Below, piece by piece: positions 8,481 through 17,354 of a DNA stretch of 64,000 nucleotides; positions within the stretch are counted from its first letter, which is position 1; the number at the start of each line of letters is the position of its first letter. The notes under the pieces are model-generated. The model was not told the origin of the DNA, did not search any database, and saw nothing but the letters and a program-made list of their open reading frames with translations. Location: assembly GCF_025685655.1 (NCBI RefSeq), contig NZ_JAGSYG010000002.1, positions 558,001 to 622,000 of the forward strand, in the 5' to 3' direction. Source of the stretch: Acidicapsa ligni. Its GTDB lineage: Bacteria > Acidobacteriota > Terriglobia > Terriglobales > Acidobacteriaceae. The position numbers and the translations under genes are program-made.

Positions 8481-10226
8481 CTATGTAGGTGACAGGTCAC
8501 GGCGACAGGGCGGGTTGCTAAGATCACGGGCTTTTGAAGTGAAGATCGACTCTCCCTGCATTAACAAATAGTCAGCAGTTCTTGCTGCGAGTGCCTGAAT
8601 CGTCAATCCAGGATTGGCTGAGCCTTGCGTGGGAAAGACCGAGCCATCCATGACAAAAAGATTTGGCACGTCCCACGTGCGCCCGAACTTGTCGCATACA
8701 CCGGTGTCTGCTGTCGCACTCATGCGGGCGCCTCCAACGAGGTGGGCATAACGCTGCTCTTGCACTACTTCGGTCGCGCCCGCTGCCCGCATGATATCCA
8801 TGACCTTGTTTTTGCCAAATTCAATCAGGCGTTTATCGTTGTCTCTCAGAGAGAAAGTGACTTGTGCGACGGGAAGTCCAAATTTGTCATAAGCTTCTTG
8901 GCGACCATTCCTGCCGTCGGCAACTTCGATCCGGTTATCCTCCCATGGCAGGATTTCTCCGAGCAGCCCGAGCGGAGACCAGTGGTTGTAGTCCATCATC
9001 GCCCGACGCAGTCCCCATCCCCATAGTCCTTTGGCTGTCATCATCTGTTTGGCAAAAGCAATCGGCAGCGGACCTACAGTCTGAACTGCAAAACCCCGAG
9101 CGAAGTCACGCTTCGGATCGGTTTCGTAAAACTCCTCCGTTAATGCGTGGGCGGGGGGAGCCTTGTATTGCCGAATCAGATTATCGAAGCGACCAAGGAT
9201 CACATTGCCTGCCTGAGCCATGAGATATTTGCCAAGCGTTCCGGATGAGTTTGCTAATCCAAACTCATGTCCGGGACACGCGGAGTTGAAGAGCAAGCGC
9301 GGAGTCTCAAGCGCGTAGCCGCACACGATCACGGCGCGAGCTCGCTGGAAGTGTTCGATGCCTTCAGCGTCGAAGTAATGGACGCCATTTACACTCCCAT
9401 TTTTGCCCATGCCGATGCGAGAGACCATTGCATTGTCACGGATCTCGGCCCCATGCGCGAGAGCATCGGGAACATGCGTTATGAGCGTCGAAGCTTTCGC
9501 GCCCACCTTGCAGCCTTGTATGCAAAATCCCCGGTAAATGCAGTGAGGACGATTGCCATGAGACGCAGAGAGTATGGCGACTGGGCCTCCTGCAGAAACG
9601 GGAATGCCGAGTGCGGTGCATCCTTTGATGAGTACATTGCCGACCTCACCCATAGGATGAGGTCCATAGGGATGGCCATGCGGCTTGCCCCAGGGATAGT
9701 ACGCAGGTCCCGCTACTGGCATTTCGCGTTCGAGGAGTTCGTAATAGGGCTCTATGTCTTCGTAATCGATCGGCCAATCCGCGCCAACGCCATCTCGCGT
9801 GTAAACTTCAAAATCTGACGGGTGTAAGCGAGGAACAAAAGATGCCCAGTGAACGGAGCCACCGCCAACGCCTTTGCCGCTGTTGTTTGAGCCAAGAGCG
9901 AGAGGATCTTTCCCGCCGGTGATGCGGAGATCGTTCCAATAGAGATTGCGAGAGCCTGCTTCATCGGACACCCACTGGCGTTCTGTATCCCAGAAAGGGC
10001 CGGCTTCAAAACCAATTACTTTGAAGCCGGCGCGTGCCAGTCGCTGGACCAGAACACCACCCGCAGAACCAACGCCAACAAGCGCATAGTCAACTAAATC
10101 GGAATCGTTAAAACATCGTTGCGGAGCTTTGATCCGCTGCATCGGACCCAGATGCTTCAGGCCATCATCTTTTGCCGGATGATCAAAGGGACCGCCTAAA
10201 GGCGCCTCAGAAGAAAACAAGCTCAA
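8481..10226 (-). CDS. GMC-family flavoprotein oxidoreductase (sugar/gluconate dehydrogenase large subunit type)
   Basis: 581 residues. FAD-binding motif ALVGVGSAGGVLVQRLARAG near residue 50, GKGVGGGSVHWASF downstream, and a C-terminal half with VGGARMSATADTGVCDKFG and MDGSVFPTQGSANPGLTIQA, which contains the His/Asn region of GMC enzymes. The start is TTG at 10226, with CAGG about 7 bases upstream; no better in-frame start is visible before the FAD motif. A Cys-rich stretch (HCIYRGFCIQGCKVGAKAS) is typical of the gluconate/2-ketogluconate dehydrogenase branch. The subunit-3 gene ends 31 bases upstream of it, so the two proteins probably form one complex. The usual cytochrome c partner was not found in the window. 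No classical signal peptide is evident on this subunit. Confidence 0.88.
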   Translation of the reverse strand: MSLFSSEAPLGGPFDHPAKDDGLKHLGPMQRIKAPQRCFNDSDLVDYALVGVGSAGGVLVQRLARAGFKVIGFEAGPFWDTERQWVSDEAGSRNLYWNDLRITGGKDPLALGSNNSGKGVGGGSVHWASFVPRLHPSDFEVYTRDGVGADWPIDYEDIEPYYELLEREMPVAGPAYYPWGKPHGHPYGPHPMGEVGNVLIKGCTALGIPVSAGGPVAILSASHGNRPHCIYRGFCIQGCKVGAKASTLITHVPDALAHGAEIRDNAMVSRIGMGKNGSVNGVHYFDAEGIEHFQRARAVIVCGYALETPRLLFNSACPGHEFGLANSSGTLGKYLMAQAGNVILGRFDNLIRQYKAPPAHALTEEFYETDPKRDFARGFAVQTVGPLPIAFAKQMMTAKGLWGWGLRRAMMDYNHWSPLGLLGEILPWEDNRIEVADGRNGRQEAYDKFGLPVAQVTFSLRDNDKRLIEFGKNKVMDIMRAAGATEVVQEQRYAHLVGGARMSATADTGVCDKFGRTWDVPNLFVMDGSVFPTQGSANPGLTIQALAARTADYLLMQGESIFTSKARDLSNPPCRRDLSPT

Positions 10227-10257
10227 TGGATACCTGCCTGTTATGAAACGAATCTCG

Positions 10258-11010
10258 TTAGTCGTTGGTGGGTTGTGGGCGATCGGAGATCGTATCTTCT
10301 GGTGCGAGCCAATCGTAACGCTGCTCGTCTACCTCCCAGGGTTCAGCCTCGCCGCCCTCGAGGCGCATATATCCACGTGGATAAGCGGGTCCGCCAAAAC
10401 CGATCTCGTCCCAGGCGTAAGGATGAGCGTAGTAGACAGCACAACAGTCAGACACGAGCATTGACCAGAAGCGCTTAAGGTTGAAGGCTTTCAAGAGAGC
10501 CTCGGCGGCTTCAGGTTTTTCATCATGCAACGACTGGAGGATCTCTTCCTGTTTCATCGTCTCAAGATTGTGGAATGATGTGCCATGGATTTTCTGCGCA
10601 ATGGCTTCGATGGCTTTTATTGCGATGCGATAAGCGTCCTGATCAGAAGGCATGTCTTCGTAACGATAGCCCTCGATGCGGTTGCTAAACAGGCGATCGT
10701 CGATGCCCGGAAGAATGGCAATGCGTGTAGCTTCGGTGCGGTCATCCTGAGGGAGCACGCGATCGACGACAGCCTGCATCGTGGCCGCCTCTGCCGGTGT
10801 GAAGAAGCGTATCGGCGGAGTACTTCCTACGCGGTCAAATACTAACTTGCGCGTAGCAGCATCCCAGAACTTCTGCTGTTTCAGAGCGTGCAGCCCAGGG
10901 TAATAGCCAGGGGTGGTCTTCAGTTCGAGCGGCACAGCCGTGGATGGATCGAGAGGCCGTTTCGTCTGAACATTTGGCTCTGGAGAGTCGTCCTCTTTAC
11001 GCAAGAGCAT
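10258..11010 (-). CDS. Gluconate 2-dehydrogenase subunit 3 family protein
   Basis: 250 residues starting at ATG 11010, which lies 2 bases after the stop of the upstream membrane-protein gene and has GGAGGG in that gene's last codons. The upstream extension of the frame is not coding. The subunit-3 pattern is visible: FFTPAEAATMQAVVDRVLPQD, then a middle region with DDRLFSNRIEGYRYEDMPSD and a C-terminal SDCCAVYYAHPYAWDEIGFGGPAYPRG (in two halves, SDCCAVYYAHPYAWDE and IGFGGPAYPRG). These small proteins accompany GMC flavoproteins and are needed for their maturation or export. No Tat signal is seen at this start, which is unusual because subunit 3 often carries it. Directly followed by the GMC gene. 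Confidence 0.85.
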   Translation of the reverse strand: MLLRKEDDSPEPNVQTKRPLDPSTAVPLELKTTPGYYPGLHALKQQKFWDAATRKLVFDRVGSTPPIRFFTPAEAATMQAVVDRVLPQDDRTEATRIAILPGIDDRLFSNRIEGYRYEDMPSDQDAYRIAIKAIEAIAQKIHGTSFHNLETMKQEEILQSLHDEKPEAAEALLKAFNLKRFWSMLVSDCCAVYYAHPYAWDEIGFGGPAYPRGYMRLEGGEAEPWEVDEQRYDWLAPEDTISDRPQPTND

Positions 11011-11012
11011 GT

Positions 11013-11963
11013 CTAGCGCTCCCTCCGCATCAGGTATGCGAGCATTCCAAGCATGCCGCAGGCCGCCATCAGCATGGGTGCGAAAATGGGTGGCCCATAG
11101 AGAATGTTGTAGAGCGGCTTCTTCATCCCACCGGATCGGCGAACGATTCCGCGCGCGTGGTAGTAGGTTCCGACTGCACCGTTGAGCATAAGCAGTGAAG
11201 ATGCGGCTGGAAGCAGCGTATTCGCGAGGCGTTTGCTGCTGATCGAACTGAGCGCAGCGAAGATCATTACGGGCACCAGCAGCACGGGAGACCATTGGAC
11301 ACGATATTTGAAGTTGTTTTTGTAATGTGAATACCAGGATTCCGCTCCAACAGCAAAGGTGCCGATCGCACATACGACACACAGGTGCTTTTGAAAACGA
11401 CCAATGCGGATGTCATCGCCAAAACTTGAACTGCGGAAAGATAACGATACGTCTACTGTGCGGCTGCGAATGCCATGATCTTCTTCGCGCTGCAGATAAC
11501 TTGCGATGACCCCGAGGTAGGCGCTGGTGCTAAAGAGTAGAGGCGCGAAAAGAGGCGGTCCCATGACGATGTTGGTGAGGGGAAGACGCCAGCCTCCCGG
11601 CTTTCGGGCGATTCCGCGGATATGGAAGCCAAAGCCGATGACGCCATCGATTAGCGTGATAAAGCTGGTATAGCGAAGGAAGGTTGTCGCCAAGCGACGG
11701 CTGAAGAAGCCGCATAGCCCTGCGGAGGTGAGCACGCCGGAAAGGATGACTGGGGAGTACATCACCGGATTGGAATAGGATCCCTTGTAATGCTCATATG
11801 CAACCTCCGCACCGGTTACGATGCTTGTGGCAGCGACGAGAAGGGACATAGAGCGCTGGAACGTACCATGCTGAATGTGGTCGACGGCAATCTCAGCCGA
11901 ACTTCGAAGCGATTTGGGAAGCGCGCGTGCGAGCGCCGTGGGAGGAATGTCTGGAATTTTCAA
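11013..11963 (-). CDS. Membrane protein made of two tandem homologous halves
   Basis: 316 residues, several hydrophobic segments. Residues about 33-159 and 188-314 are clearly repeats of each other: GTFQRSM/GRFQKHL, GAEVAYEHYKGSY/GAESWYSHYKNNF, YSPVIL/WSPVLL, SRRLATT/SKRLANT, FHIRGIARKPGG/YHARGIVRRSGG and GPPLFAPLL/GPPIFAPML. Conserved Glu53/208, His58/213 and His114/269 recur at matching places. The start appears to be TTG at 11963, overlapping the TGA of the cyclase gene (TTGA); no closer ATG exists before residue 39. The gene sits between a cyclase and GMC subunit 3, 2 bases from the latter, so a role as membrane anchor or electron-transfer partner for the GMC dehydrogenase is a reasonable inference. 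I know no named function. Confidence 0.8.
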   Translation of the reverse strand: MKIPDIPPTALARALPKSLRSSAEIAVDHIQHGTFQRSMSLLVAATSIVTGAEVAYEHYKGSYSNPVMYSPVILSGVLTSAGLCGFFSRRLATTFLRYTSFITLIDGVIGFGFHIRGIARKPGGWRLPLTNIVMGPPLFAPLLFSTSAYLGVIASYLQREEDHGIRSRTVDVSLSFRSSSFGDDIRIGRFQKHLCVVCAIGTFAVGAESWYSHYKNNFKYRVQWSPVLLVPVMIFAALSSISSKRLANTLLPAASSLLMLNGAVGTYYHARGIVRRSGGMKKPLYNILYGPPIFAPMLMAACGMLGMLAYLMRRER

Positions 11964-12703
11964 GCTGGGCCCCGCTGGAGAGCCATCAAACTTGTGACAT
12001 GGTCAGGGAGCTTCGTAGCTGTCTCTGCTGCGCTTGACTCCGAGTCGAGATCGCCGTCATCCCACACGATCGGGCGTGTCCATGCGCCTCCTGCATTGGC
12101 GATCAAGATGGGAAATGCCGCGAAATGTCGTTGCTTGCGATCTAGCAATTGCTCTGGAATGTGGATGTCCTCTAGCAGCAGCTTCTGCGCTCCGAGCAAA
12201 AGTTTGTGTGCGGCAGACTCAGCCTCTTGACCTGGATAGCCGCCAGTCGATAGGCCATCGATGCCCATACCTTTGACCTCACGATCAAGAAGATATTGAG
12301 CGCCATTGCCAGACATATATGGCCAGGCAGTTAGGAATTCCTTTGTATTGGCACGCTTCTCCCCCCAGCCTGTTTTAAGCAGGATGAAAATTCCACGCGT
12401 GATTAGTGACTCATGCTTGCGAAGATCGTCCGCGGCGATAGGGTGAGAGGATGAGAAGCCGTGAAGATCCAAAGCAATGCACGGCCCGTAGAAGTGACTT
12501 AACGGCAGTTCGTGGATGCATGGAAGGTGCGGCAAGTAGTGGAACGGCGCGTCTACATGCGAACCTGAGTGAGACATGAACGTACAGCGCTCTACAGTGG
12601 CTCCGTCAACAACGGCGAGCTGTTGGTATTCGATTGAATTCGGAGGCTGGCCGGGAAATTGTGGCGCGTGATTGTAGTGAGGCTGAGCGAGGTCGTAAAT
12701 CAT
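11960..12703 (-). CDS. Cyclase family protein (kynurenine formamidase-like metal hydrolase)
   Basis: 247 residues; ATG at 12703 with AAGGA upstream. The diagnostic metal motif HxGxHxDxPxH is present as HSGSHVDAPFHY (His45, His49, Asp51, His55), and GIDGLSTGGYPGQEAE and HIPEQLLD are further family regions. Members hydrolyse amide or lactone-like bonds with a bound divalent metal. The start overlaps the stop of the upstream enolase-superfamily gene by ATGA, and its own stop overlaps the next start, so translation is likely coupled. In this operon it could open a sugar lactone or act on an acid derived from one; this is inference. No signal peptide. Confidence 0.85.
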   Translation of the reverse strand: MIYDLAQPHYNHAPQFPGQPPNSIEYQQLAVVDGATVERCTFMSHSGSHVDAPFHYLPHLPCIHELPLSHFYGPCIALDLHGFSSSHPIAADDLRKHESLITRGIFILLKTGWGEKRANTKEFLTAWPYMSGNGAQYLLDREVKGMGIDGLSTGGYPGQEAESAAHKLLLGAQKLLLEDIHIPEQLLDRKQRHFAAFPILIANAGGAWTRPIVWDDGDLDSESSAAETATKLPDHVTSLMALQRGPA

Positions 12704-13800
12704 TGGCCATCCTTGTCTGCATATTTCTCGGCATCCTTACGCTTGAAATCGATCCCGATCCCTGGTCTGTCCCAGTCCGGGTGCATGCAACCGTCTTTTT
12801 GTGCAAACTGGAATCCATCAAAGAGCATGGACTCGATACGAACATGGTCATGAAAATATTCAACGTGGCGTAGAGGGCGTGCTGCACAGGCCAAATGCAT
12901 GTGAATCGTTGGGCCACAGTGGGCTGAGAGCGGTAGGGGATGAGCATCAGCGATGGCTGCCACTTCCATGAAACCGGTTACACCACCGCAACGCGTGGCG
13001 TCTGCCTGGATAACATCCACAGCGCCAGCTTCCATCATTTTTTTGAGATATCGCGCGTTCCAGCCATATTCGCCGGCCGCTATCTCCATACCCGCCGGGG
13101 AGCGGTCGCGCAAGAGCCTGAGGCCCTCAAGGTCATCTGAACTGACGGGTTCTTCAAACCATATGACGTCGTATTCGGCGCGGGCCAGATCAGCGAAATA
13201 GAGAGCTTGCTTTCGCGAATATGCACCATTTGCGTCGATGAACAATTTGGCTTTTCCACCGATGGCTTTGCGGGCTACTTCTATACGCCGCGGATCAATG
13301 TTGGGGTCCGTTCCGACCTTCATTTTGACTTGGTAAATACCTTCCTCTACCCATCCCAATAGCTGGCGCGCGAGTCGACTGTCAGTGTAAGTCGTGAATC
13401 CACCGGAGCCATACACGGGCGCGGATTGCCGAATTGGGCCGAGAAGAGTTGCTAAAGGTTGATCGAGCAGCTTTGCTTTGAGATCCCAAAGCGCTATGTC
13501 GACTGCAGATAACGCTGTGGCTCCGTTCCCCTCGCTACCGTAGTTCCTTTGCGAACTGCGCATCGCTTCAAACATGGCATTCGTGTTGAAAGAATCGTTG
13601 CCTAAACAATGCTTCTCAATTAACTCTCGCGCGATTGTTGCGGCAGATTTATGGCCATAGGTGTAGCCCAGCCCAATGGCGTCCTCCGCGTGGAGTTCAA
13701 CAACAATTATCGTTGTCGAGTTCCACGCGATCGTGCCATCCGCTTCAGGAGCATCGGTCGGAATGGTGTAGGCGCGAGCTGTGCCTTGACGAATCATCAT
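12700..13800 (-). CDS. Mandelate racemase/muconate lactonizing enzyme family dehydratase
   Basis: 366 residues, typical of the enolase superfamily. Visible in order: capping domain (IVVELHAEDAIGLGYTYG), VKMKVG (K-x-K catalytic lysine region), FIDANG, WFEEP and AAGEYG (three metal ligands), and SAHCGP (His base region). These are the marks of the mandelate-racemase group, many of which dehydrate sugar acids. It begins 5 bases after the stop of the ThDP enzyme gene; the start MM pair at 13800 lacks a strong ribosome site, consistent with coupling. It overlaps the cyclase gene by ATGA. The likely job is dehydration or epimerisation of an aldonic acid. Cytoplasmic. Confidence 0.87.
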   Translation of the reverse strand: MMIRQGTARAYTIPTDAPEADGTIAWNSTTIIVVELHAEDAIGLGYTYGHKSAATIARELIEKHCLGNDSFNTNAMFEAMRSSQRNYGSEGNGATALSAVDIALWDLKAKLLDQPLATLLGPIRQSAPVYGSGGFTTYTDSRLARQLLGWVEEGIYQVKMKVGTDPNIDPRRIEVARKAIGGKAKLFIDANGAYSRKQALYFADLARAEYDVIWFEEPVSSDDLEGLRLLRDRSPAGMEIAAGEYGWNARYLKKMMEAGAVDVIQADATRCGGVTGFMEVAAIADAHPLPLSAHCGPTIHMHLACAARPLRHVEYFHDHVRIESMLFDGFQFAQKDGCMHPDWDRPGIGIDFKRKDAEKYADKDGQ

Positions 13801-13805
13801 GAGAG

Positions 13806-15551
13806 CTACACAATCTGGCGGACGGTGTCTTTCGCGGCGGTGAGAGCGATTTTCAAGCGATTGGGTTCGCCCTTCGCAAGCGCTTCGGAGAACTTCAGCG
13901 CTTGGCTTGCAGTGATCTTCGCTGGCAACATCGCTGTGAACGGATCAACGACGCACTCGATTAGGACAGGGCCTGGCATGGCGAGCGCCTCATCGAATTT
14001 CTCGCCAGCCGATTTTGGATCATCAATTCGAATGCCGTCAGCACCGACTGACTTGGCCAGAGCAACAAAATCGATAGGCAGTAGATCGCATTGATATTCT
14101 GGATTGCCCTGGAAGACCATTTGCTCCCATTTGATTTGGCCTAGCGTATTGTTTTTGATGATCACGATCTTGATCGGAAGTTTGTAGGCGACCGCGGTGA
14201 TGATTTCACCCATGAGCATAGTGAATCCCCCATCCCCGACCACCCCGATCACCTGCCGATCGGGGTACGCAACTTGTGCTGCAATGGCATAGGGTAAGCC
14301 ACATGCCATGGTGGCGAGATTTCCAGAGCACGAATGCATCTGGCCCTTCTTCGCTTTCATGTAGCGTGCCCAGACTGTTGTATTGGTACCTGAGTCAGAG
14401 ACGATGATTGCGTTTTCTCTGGTACGCTTGGAGAGTTCCCACCCAACCACTTGCGGCTTCATGGGTAACGCGGGAGACGTTCCTTCTTTCTCGATCAGGG
14501 AGTTCCAGGATTTCATTCCCTTTTGCGCATCTTCAAGGAACTTGCGATAGTCATTGCGATGGAGCATAGGCATTAATAGCGCGATGGTTTTCTTTGAATC
14601 CCCCACGAGACCCACTTCCACAGGCATACGTAGACCGATGCGTTGAGCGTTTGAATCAATCTGTACGCATCGGCAGTCATCTGGTTTTGGAAGATATTCC
14701 ATGTAGGGATAAGAGGTGCCGATCATGAGCAATGTGTCACACTTCTCGAGCGCCTCTTCTGAAGGTGCAGTACCGAGCAAGCCAATTCCACCTGTCGTGT
14801 AGGGCGAATCATCGGGAACACAGCCTTTGCCAAGCAAAGGTTTGATAATGGGCGCACCGAGGAGTTCTGCTAACTGGATGAGTTCATCGCTGGCATGCAA
14901 AGCACCTTGTCCAGCGAGAATAGCGATCCGTTTTCCATTGTTCAGGATTTCGGCAGCAGTTTGTAGATCGTGTTGTCCGGGGGTGTTGCCAGATATAGCG
15001 CTAATCGAGGACGAGTGGTGAGCTACATTCCTTTCGGACCTCGCTTCCTTCACTGGCTGTTGCTGAACATCAATTGGAATCGTAACGTGTGCGACTGATC
15101 GTTTTTCGATAGCAGAGCGTATAGCGAGATCGACAACCGATTCCATGTGCGCCCCGCTCATGACACGGTTGTTGTAACAGGCCACATCAATGAACAGCTT
15201 ATCGAGCTCGACATCTTGCTGTTGGAAGGTGCCCGTGACATCGTTGAATTGCATGCCTGTGATTGCAAGTACCGGCTGCTGATCCATCTTGGCGTCATAA
15301 AGGCCATTCAACAGATGGATTCCACCAGGACCCGATGTAGACAGACACACGCCTAGTCTGCCGGTGAACTTCGCATAGGCGCACGCCATGAATGCGGCCG
15401 ACTCTTCATGCCTCACATGGATAAAACGAATCTTGTCCTGTGCCTTGCGAAGCGCTTCCATTACGCCGTTGATTCCGTCGCCGGGCAGGCCAAAGATGGT
15501 ATCCACTCCCCAGGCGATAAGACGCTGTACAAGAATATCTGACGCGTTCAT
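13806..15551 (-). CDS. Thiamine-diphosphate enzyme of the pyruvate oxidase/acetolactate synthase type
   Basis: 581 residues; ATG at 15551 with GTAGGAG 5-7 bases upstream. Three ThDP-family domains are visible: an N-terminal pyrimidine-binding domain with the activating Glu in HVRHEESAAFMA (about residue 49), a central domain (ILNNGKRIAILAGQGA) and the ThDP-binding domain with GDGGFTMLMGEIITAVAYKL leading to NNTLGQIKWEQ. The sequence is closer in feel to pyruvate oxidase/dehydrogenase (PoxB-like) than to acetolactate synthase, but no C-terminal membrane-binding helix is clear. It would decarboxylate a 2-oxo acid. First gene of a six-gene packed operon, so it may process the 2-oxo acid made by the following dehydratase. 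Confidence 0.85.
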   Translation of the reverse strand: MNASDILVQRLIAWGVDTIFGLPGDGINGVMEALRKAQDKIRFIHVRHEESAAFMACAYAKFTGRLGVCLSTSGPGGIHLLNGLYDAKMDQQPVLAITGMQFNDVTGTFQQQDVELDKLFIDVACYNNRVMSGAHMESVVDLAIRSAIEKRSVAHVTIPIDVQQQPVKEARSERNVAHHSSSISAISGNTPGQHDLQTAAEILNNGKRIAILAGQGALHASDELIQLAELLGAPIIKPLLGKGCVPDDSPYTTGGIGLLGTAPSEEALEKCDTLLMIGTSYPYMEYLPKPDDCRCVQIDSNAQRIGLRMPVEVGLVGDSKKTIALLMPMLHRNDYRKFLEDAQKGMKSWNSLIEKEGTSPALPMKPQVVGWELSKRTRENAIIVSDSGTNTTVWARYMKAKKGQMHSCSGNLATMACGLPYAIAAQVAYPDRQVIGVVGDGGFTMLMGEIITAVAYKLPIKIVIIKNNTLGQIKWEQMVFQGNPEYQCDLLPIDFVALAKSVGADGIRIDDPKSAGEKFDEALAMPGPVLIECVVDPFTAMLPAKITASQALKFSEALAKGEPNRLKIALTAAKDTVRQIV

Positions 15552-15708
15552 GCGTTACTCCTACGAGGATTCGCGAGTTCAGCGAACGAGATCGCGTATG
15601 CAGGTAGGATGCAACGGCTAATCATTCGGCTGTCTTGCTTTCTGCCTCTGAGCAAAGGAAGTTTACCCATATCTCGTTCGGCATTTTATCCGGCTTCGAG
15701 CGCAGGCG

Positions 15709-16644
15709 TTACGGCTTGATGAATAGCGCTCCCAGTTCTTCAAGATCGCGTTCGGCGTGAAACTGACGAAGGTATAGGTCTAATTCGTGATAGCGCTTGG
15801 AGATCGCAGAATCCATTGCGAGAGGGAAAGGTCCATAAGCCCGCGCAAATCGGCGCAAAATGTCCGTGCAGTGTTGCTCTACGATATGACGAACAGTCAA
15901 GGCTCGTACACGGGCTGCGGCGTAGTTCTCTCGGTCGGTGTCAATCTCTCGTCCTGTTGTGTCGAGGCATGAACGCATCGCCCATACTGCGGCCTGCATC
16001 GCACCAACATGAGCCAGTGTGTGGGCGTCATGCCTGCGATTCCTCAGCGCATAGAGAACAAGCGATTCGGCCCCGCCTGCCCAGCAGGCCGCAGGCCCAC
16101 AAGCTCCATGCCAAAACCCCGGTCGATTCAGATACCAGCCGGCGCCTTCTATGACATCTTCCTTGCGAATAAGGCATGCATCAAAGATTGCGCTGCCCGT
16201 ATTGGTTTCGTTAAAAGCTGTTGTCGCCCATGCCGAGCAATCGTAGCTTAGAGATTTTCCCCGCGCACGCAAATCGACATCGACCAGCAAAGGTTCAGGC
16301 GCTCCGACGGTGATCAGCGCGCGATCGACCAGTCCCGCGCCACTGCAGAACATCTTTGTGCCAGAGACACTCAGCCCATCGCTTCTCTTTTCGAGTCGCA
16401 AAGCATGACCGGGTACCTCGGATGCCCATACACCATAAATCGTGTCGGGCTTCGGCTTTCGTCCGGCTTCTGCAAGGATTGAGACTGCATCCCAATGCGC
16501 TTCCGCAATTCGAGCGAACGAAAGATCTTCCACTCCGGCAGCCCAAAGTTGAGCATGCCGTAAGCAGGTCTCACCGTGACCAGGCAGCGGTAGTGGTTCG
16601 TCAAGCCGAGAGCGTAATTGGCGAAGTATGGTTGTTCCCGTCAT
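15709..16644 (-). CDS. Short acyl-CoA dehydrogenase-like protein
   Basis: 311 residues, shorter than the roughly 380 of acyl-CoA dehydrogenases. The middle beta domain is recognisable (LSVSGTKMFCSGAGLVDRAL corresponds to the FAD/substrate loop), as is the C-terminal helical domain (HVGAMQAAVWAMRSCLD). The C-terminus reads YGPFPLAMDSAISKRYHELD and then LYLRQFHAERDLEELG, unlike the catalytic-Glu region of standard members, so catalysis cannot be assumed. Its ATG overlaps the stop of the glycosyltransferase gene by ATGA. As last gene of the PIG-L/methyltransferase/GT2 cluster it may act on the acyl chain of the product; this is inference from context. No signal peptide. Confidence 0.75.
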   Translation of the reverse strand: MTGTTILRQLRSRLDEPLPLPGHGETCLRHAQLWAAGVEDLSFARIAEAHWDAVSILAEAGRKPKPDTIYGVWASEVPGHALRLEKRSDGLSVSGTKMFCSGAGLVDRALITVGAPEPLLVDVDLRARGKSLSYDCSAWATTAFNETNTGSAIFDACLIRKEDVIEGAGWYLNRPGFWHGACGPAACWAGGAESLVLYALRNRRHDAHTLAHVGAMQAAVWAMRSCLDTTGREIDTDRENYAAARVRALTVRHIVEQHCTDILRRFARAYGPFPLAMDSAISKRYHELDLYLRQFHAERDLEELGALFIKP

Positions 16645-17354
16645 ACGGGCGTTCCGTTATGAGCAGCAAGTGCGTCTGCGAAGCCGTGTGGTGCGCGTCC
16701 AATTTTTCTTCCGCTCGTTGTCACTCGAAGCTTGGAGGCGGACAGTGGCTTGTGTCCTGAATCTCTCAACCGGCGCCATAGGCCATGATCCTCCGCCGAT
16801 TCAATCGCAGGCCATCCGCCGGAGAGTAAATACGCGTCCGCACGAACTCCGATATTCGCTCCGTGTACATGTGGGTGCGTCCCATCGGCATGAATCTGAT
16901 AGCTAAGGCGAAAGCGCTCTGGCACGAGAGCATCATGTTCTGCGAACGAGTCAACATCCACAATTCCCGCTACTGCGTCTACCCCTTGCCGAGCGATGCC
17001 CAGGTGGTCCGCCAGCCAATGCGTAGGTACTTCACAGTCAGCATCCGTATTTGCCAGCCAGCAGTGCTTGAGGGATCCTGCGTATCGCTCCAAGGCGACC
17101 TTGGCCGCAACCGCACGAGCTGTTCCCACTGCCCGTGCGTTAACAACAACGACAGTGCCGTTTCTGCCAAGCAGAGCCTCAGCGATCTCACGGGAGCGGT
17201 CAGTAGAGCTATCGATCGCCACAACGATGTCGCAAGTGACATTGTGGGGAAGCCTCTCGCGGGCTGCGAGAAGGGAAGAGATACACCGCGGCAAAAGCGT
17301 CTCTTCATTTCTTGCGGGGACCAGGACTCCGATGTGCCAGGGAACAACCTTCAT
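16641..17354 (-). CDS. Glycosyltransferase family 2
   Basis: 237 residues from the ATG at 17354, which overlaps the TGA of the methyltransferase gene (ATGA) and has GGAG 6 bases before it; an alternative start 4 codons upstream is less likely. GT-A fold marks: IGVLVPARNEETLLPRC at the start, IVVAIDSSTDRS, and the DxD-type metal motif in NTDADCE (Asp104/Asp106). ESAEDHGLWRRLRDSGH corresponds to the acceptor-side ED region. No transmembrane helices, so it is probably soluble or loosely membrane-bound. It transfers a sugar from a nucleotide-sugar in the four-gene cluster with a deacetylase and a NodS-like methyltransferase. Acceptor and donor are unknown. Confidence 0.85.
   Translation of the reverse strand: MKVVPWHIGVLVPARNEETLLPRCISSLLAARERLPHNVTCDIVVAIDSSTDRSREIAEALLGRNGTVVVVNARAVGTARAVAAKVALERYAGSLKHCWLANTDADCEVPTHWLADHLGIARQGVDAVAGIVDVDSFAEHDALVPERFRLSYQIHADGTHPHVHGANIGVRADAYLLSGGWPAIESAEDHGLWRRLRDSGHKPLSASKLRVTTSGRKIGRAPHGFADALAAHNGTPV

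Noticed and set aside
10996-11382. Long N-terminal extension of the subunit 3 frame
   Set aside because: Overlaps the duplicated membrane-protein gene in another frame; the ATG at 11010 has the ribosome site and the protein-like sequence.
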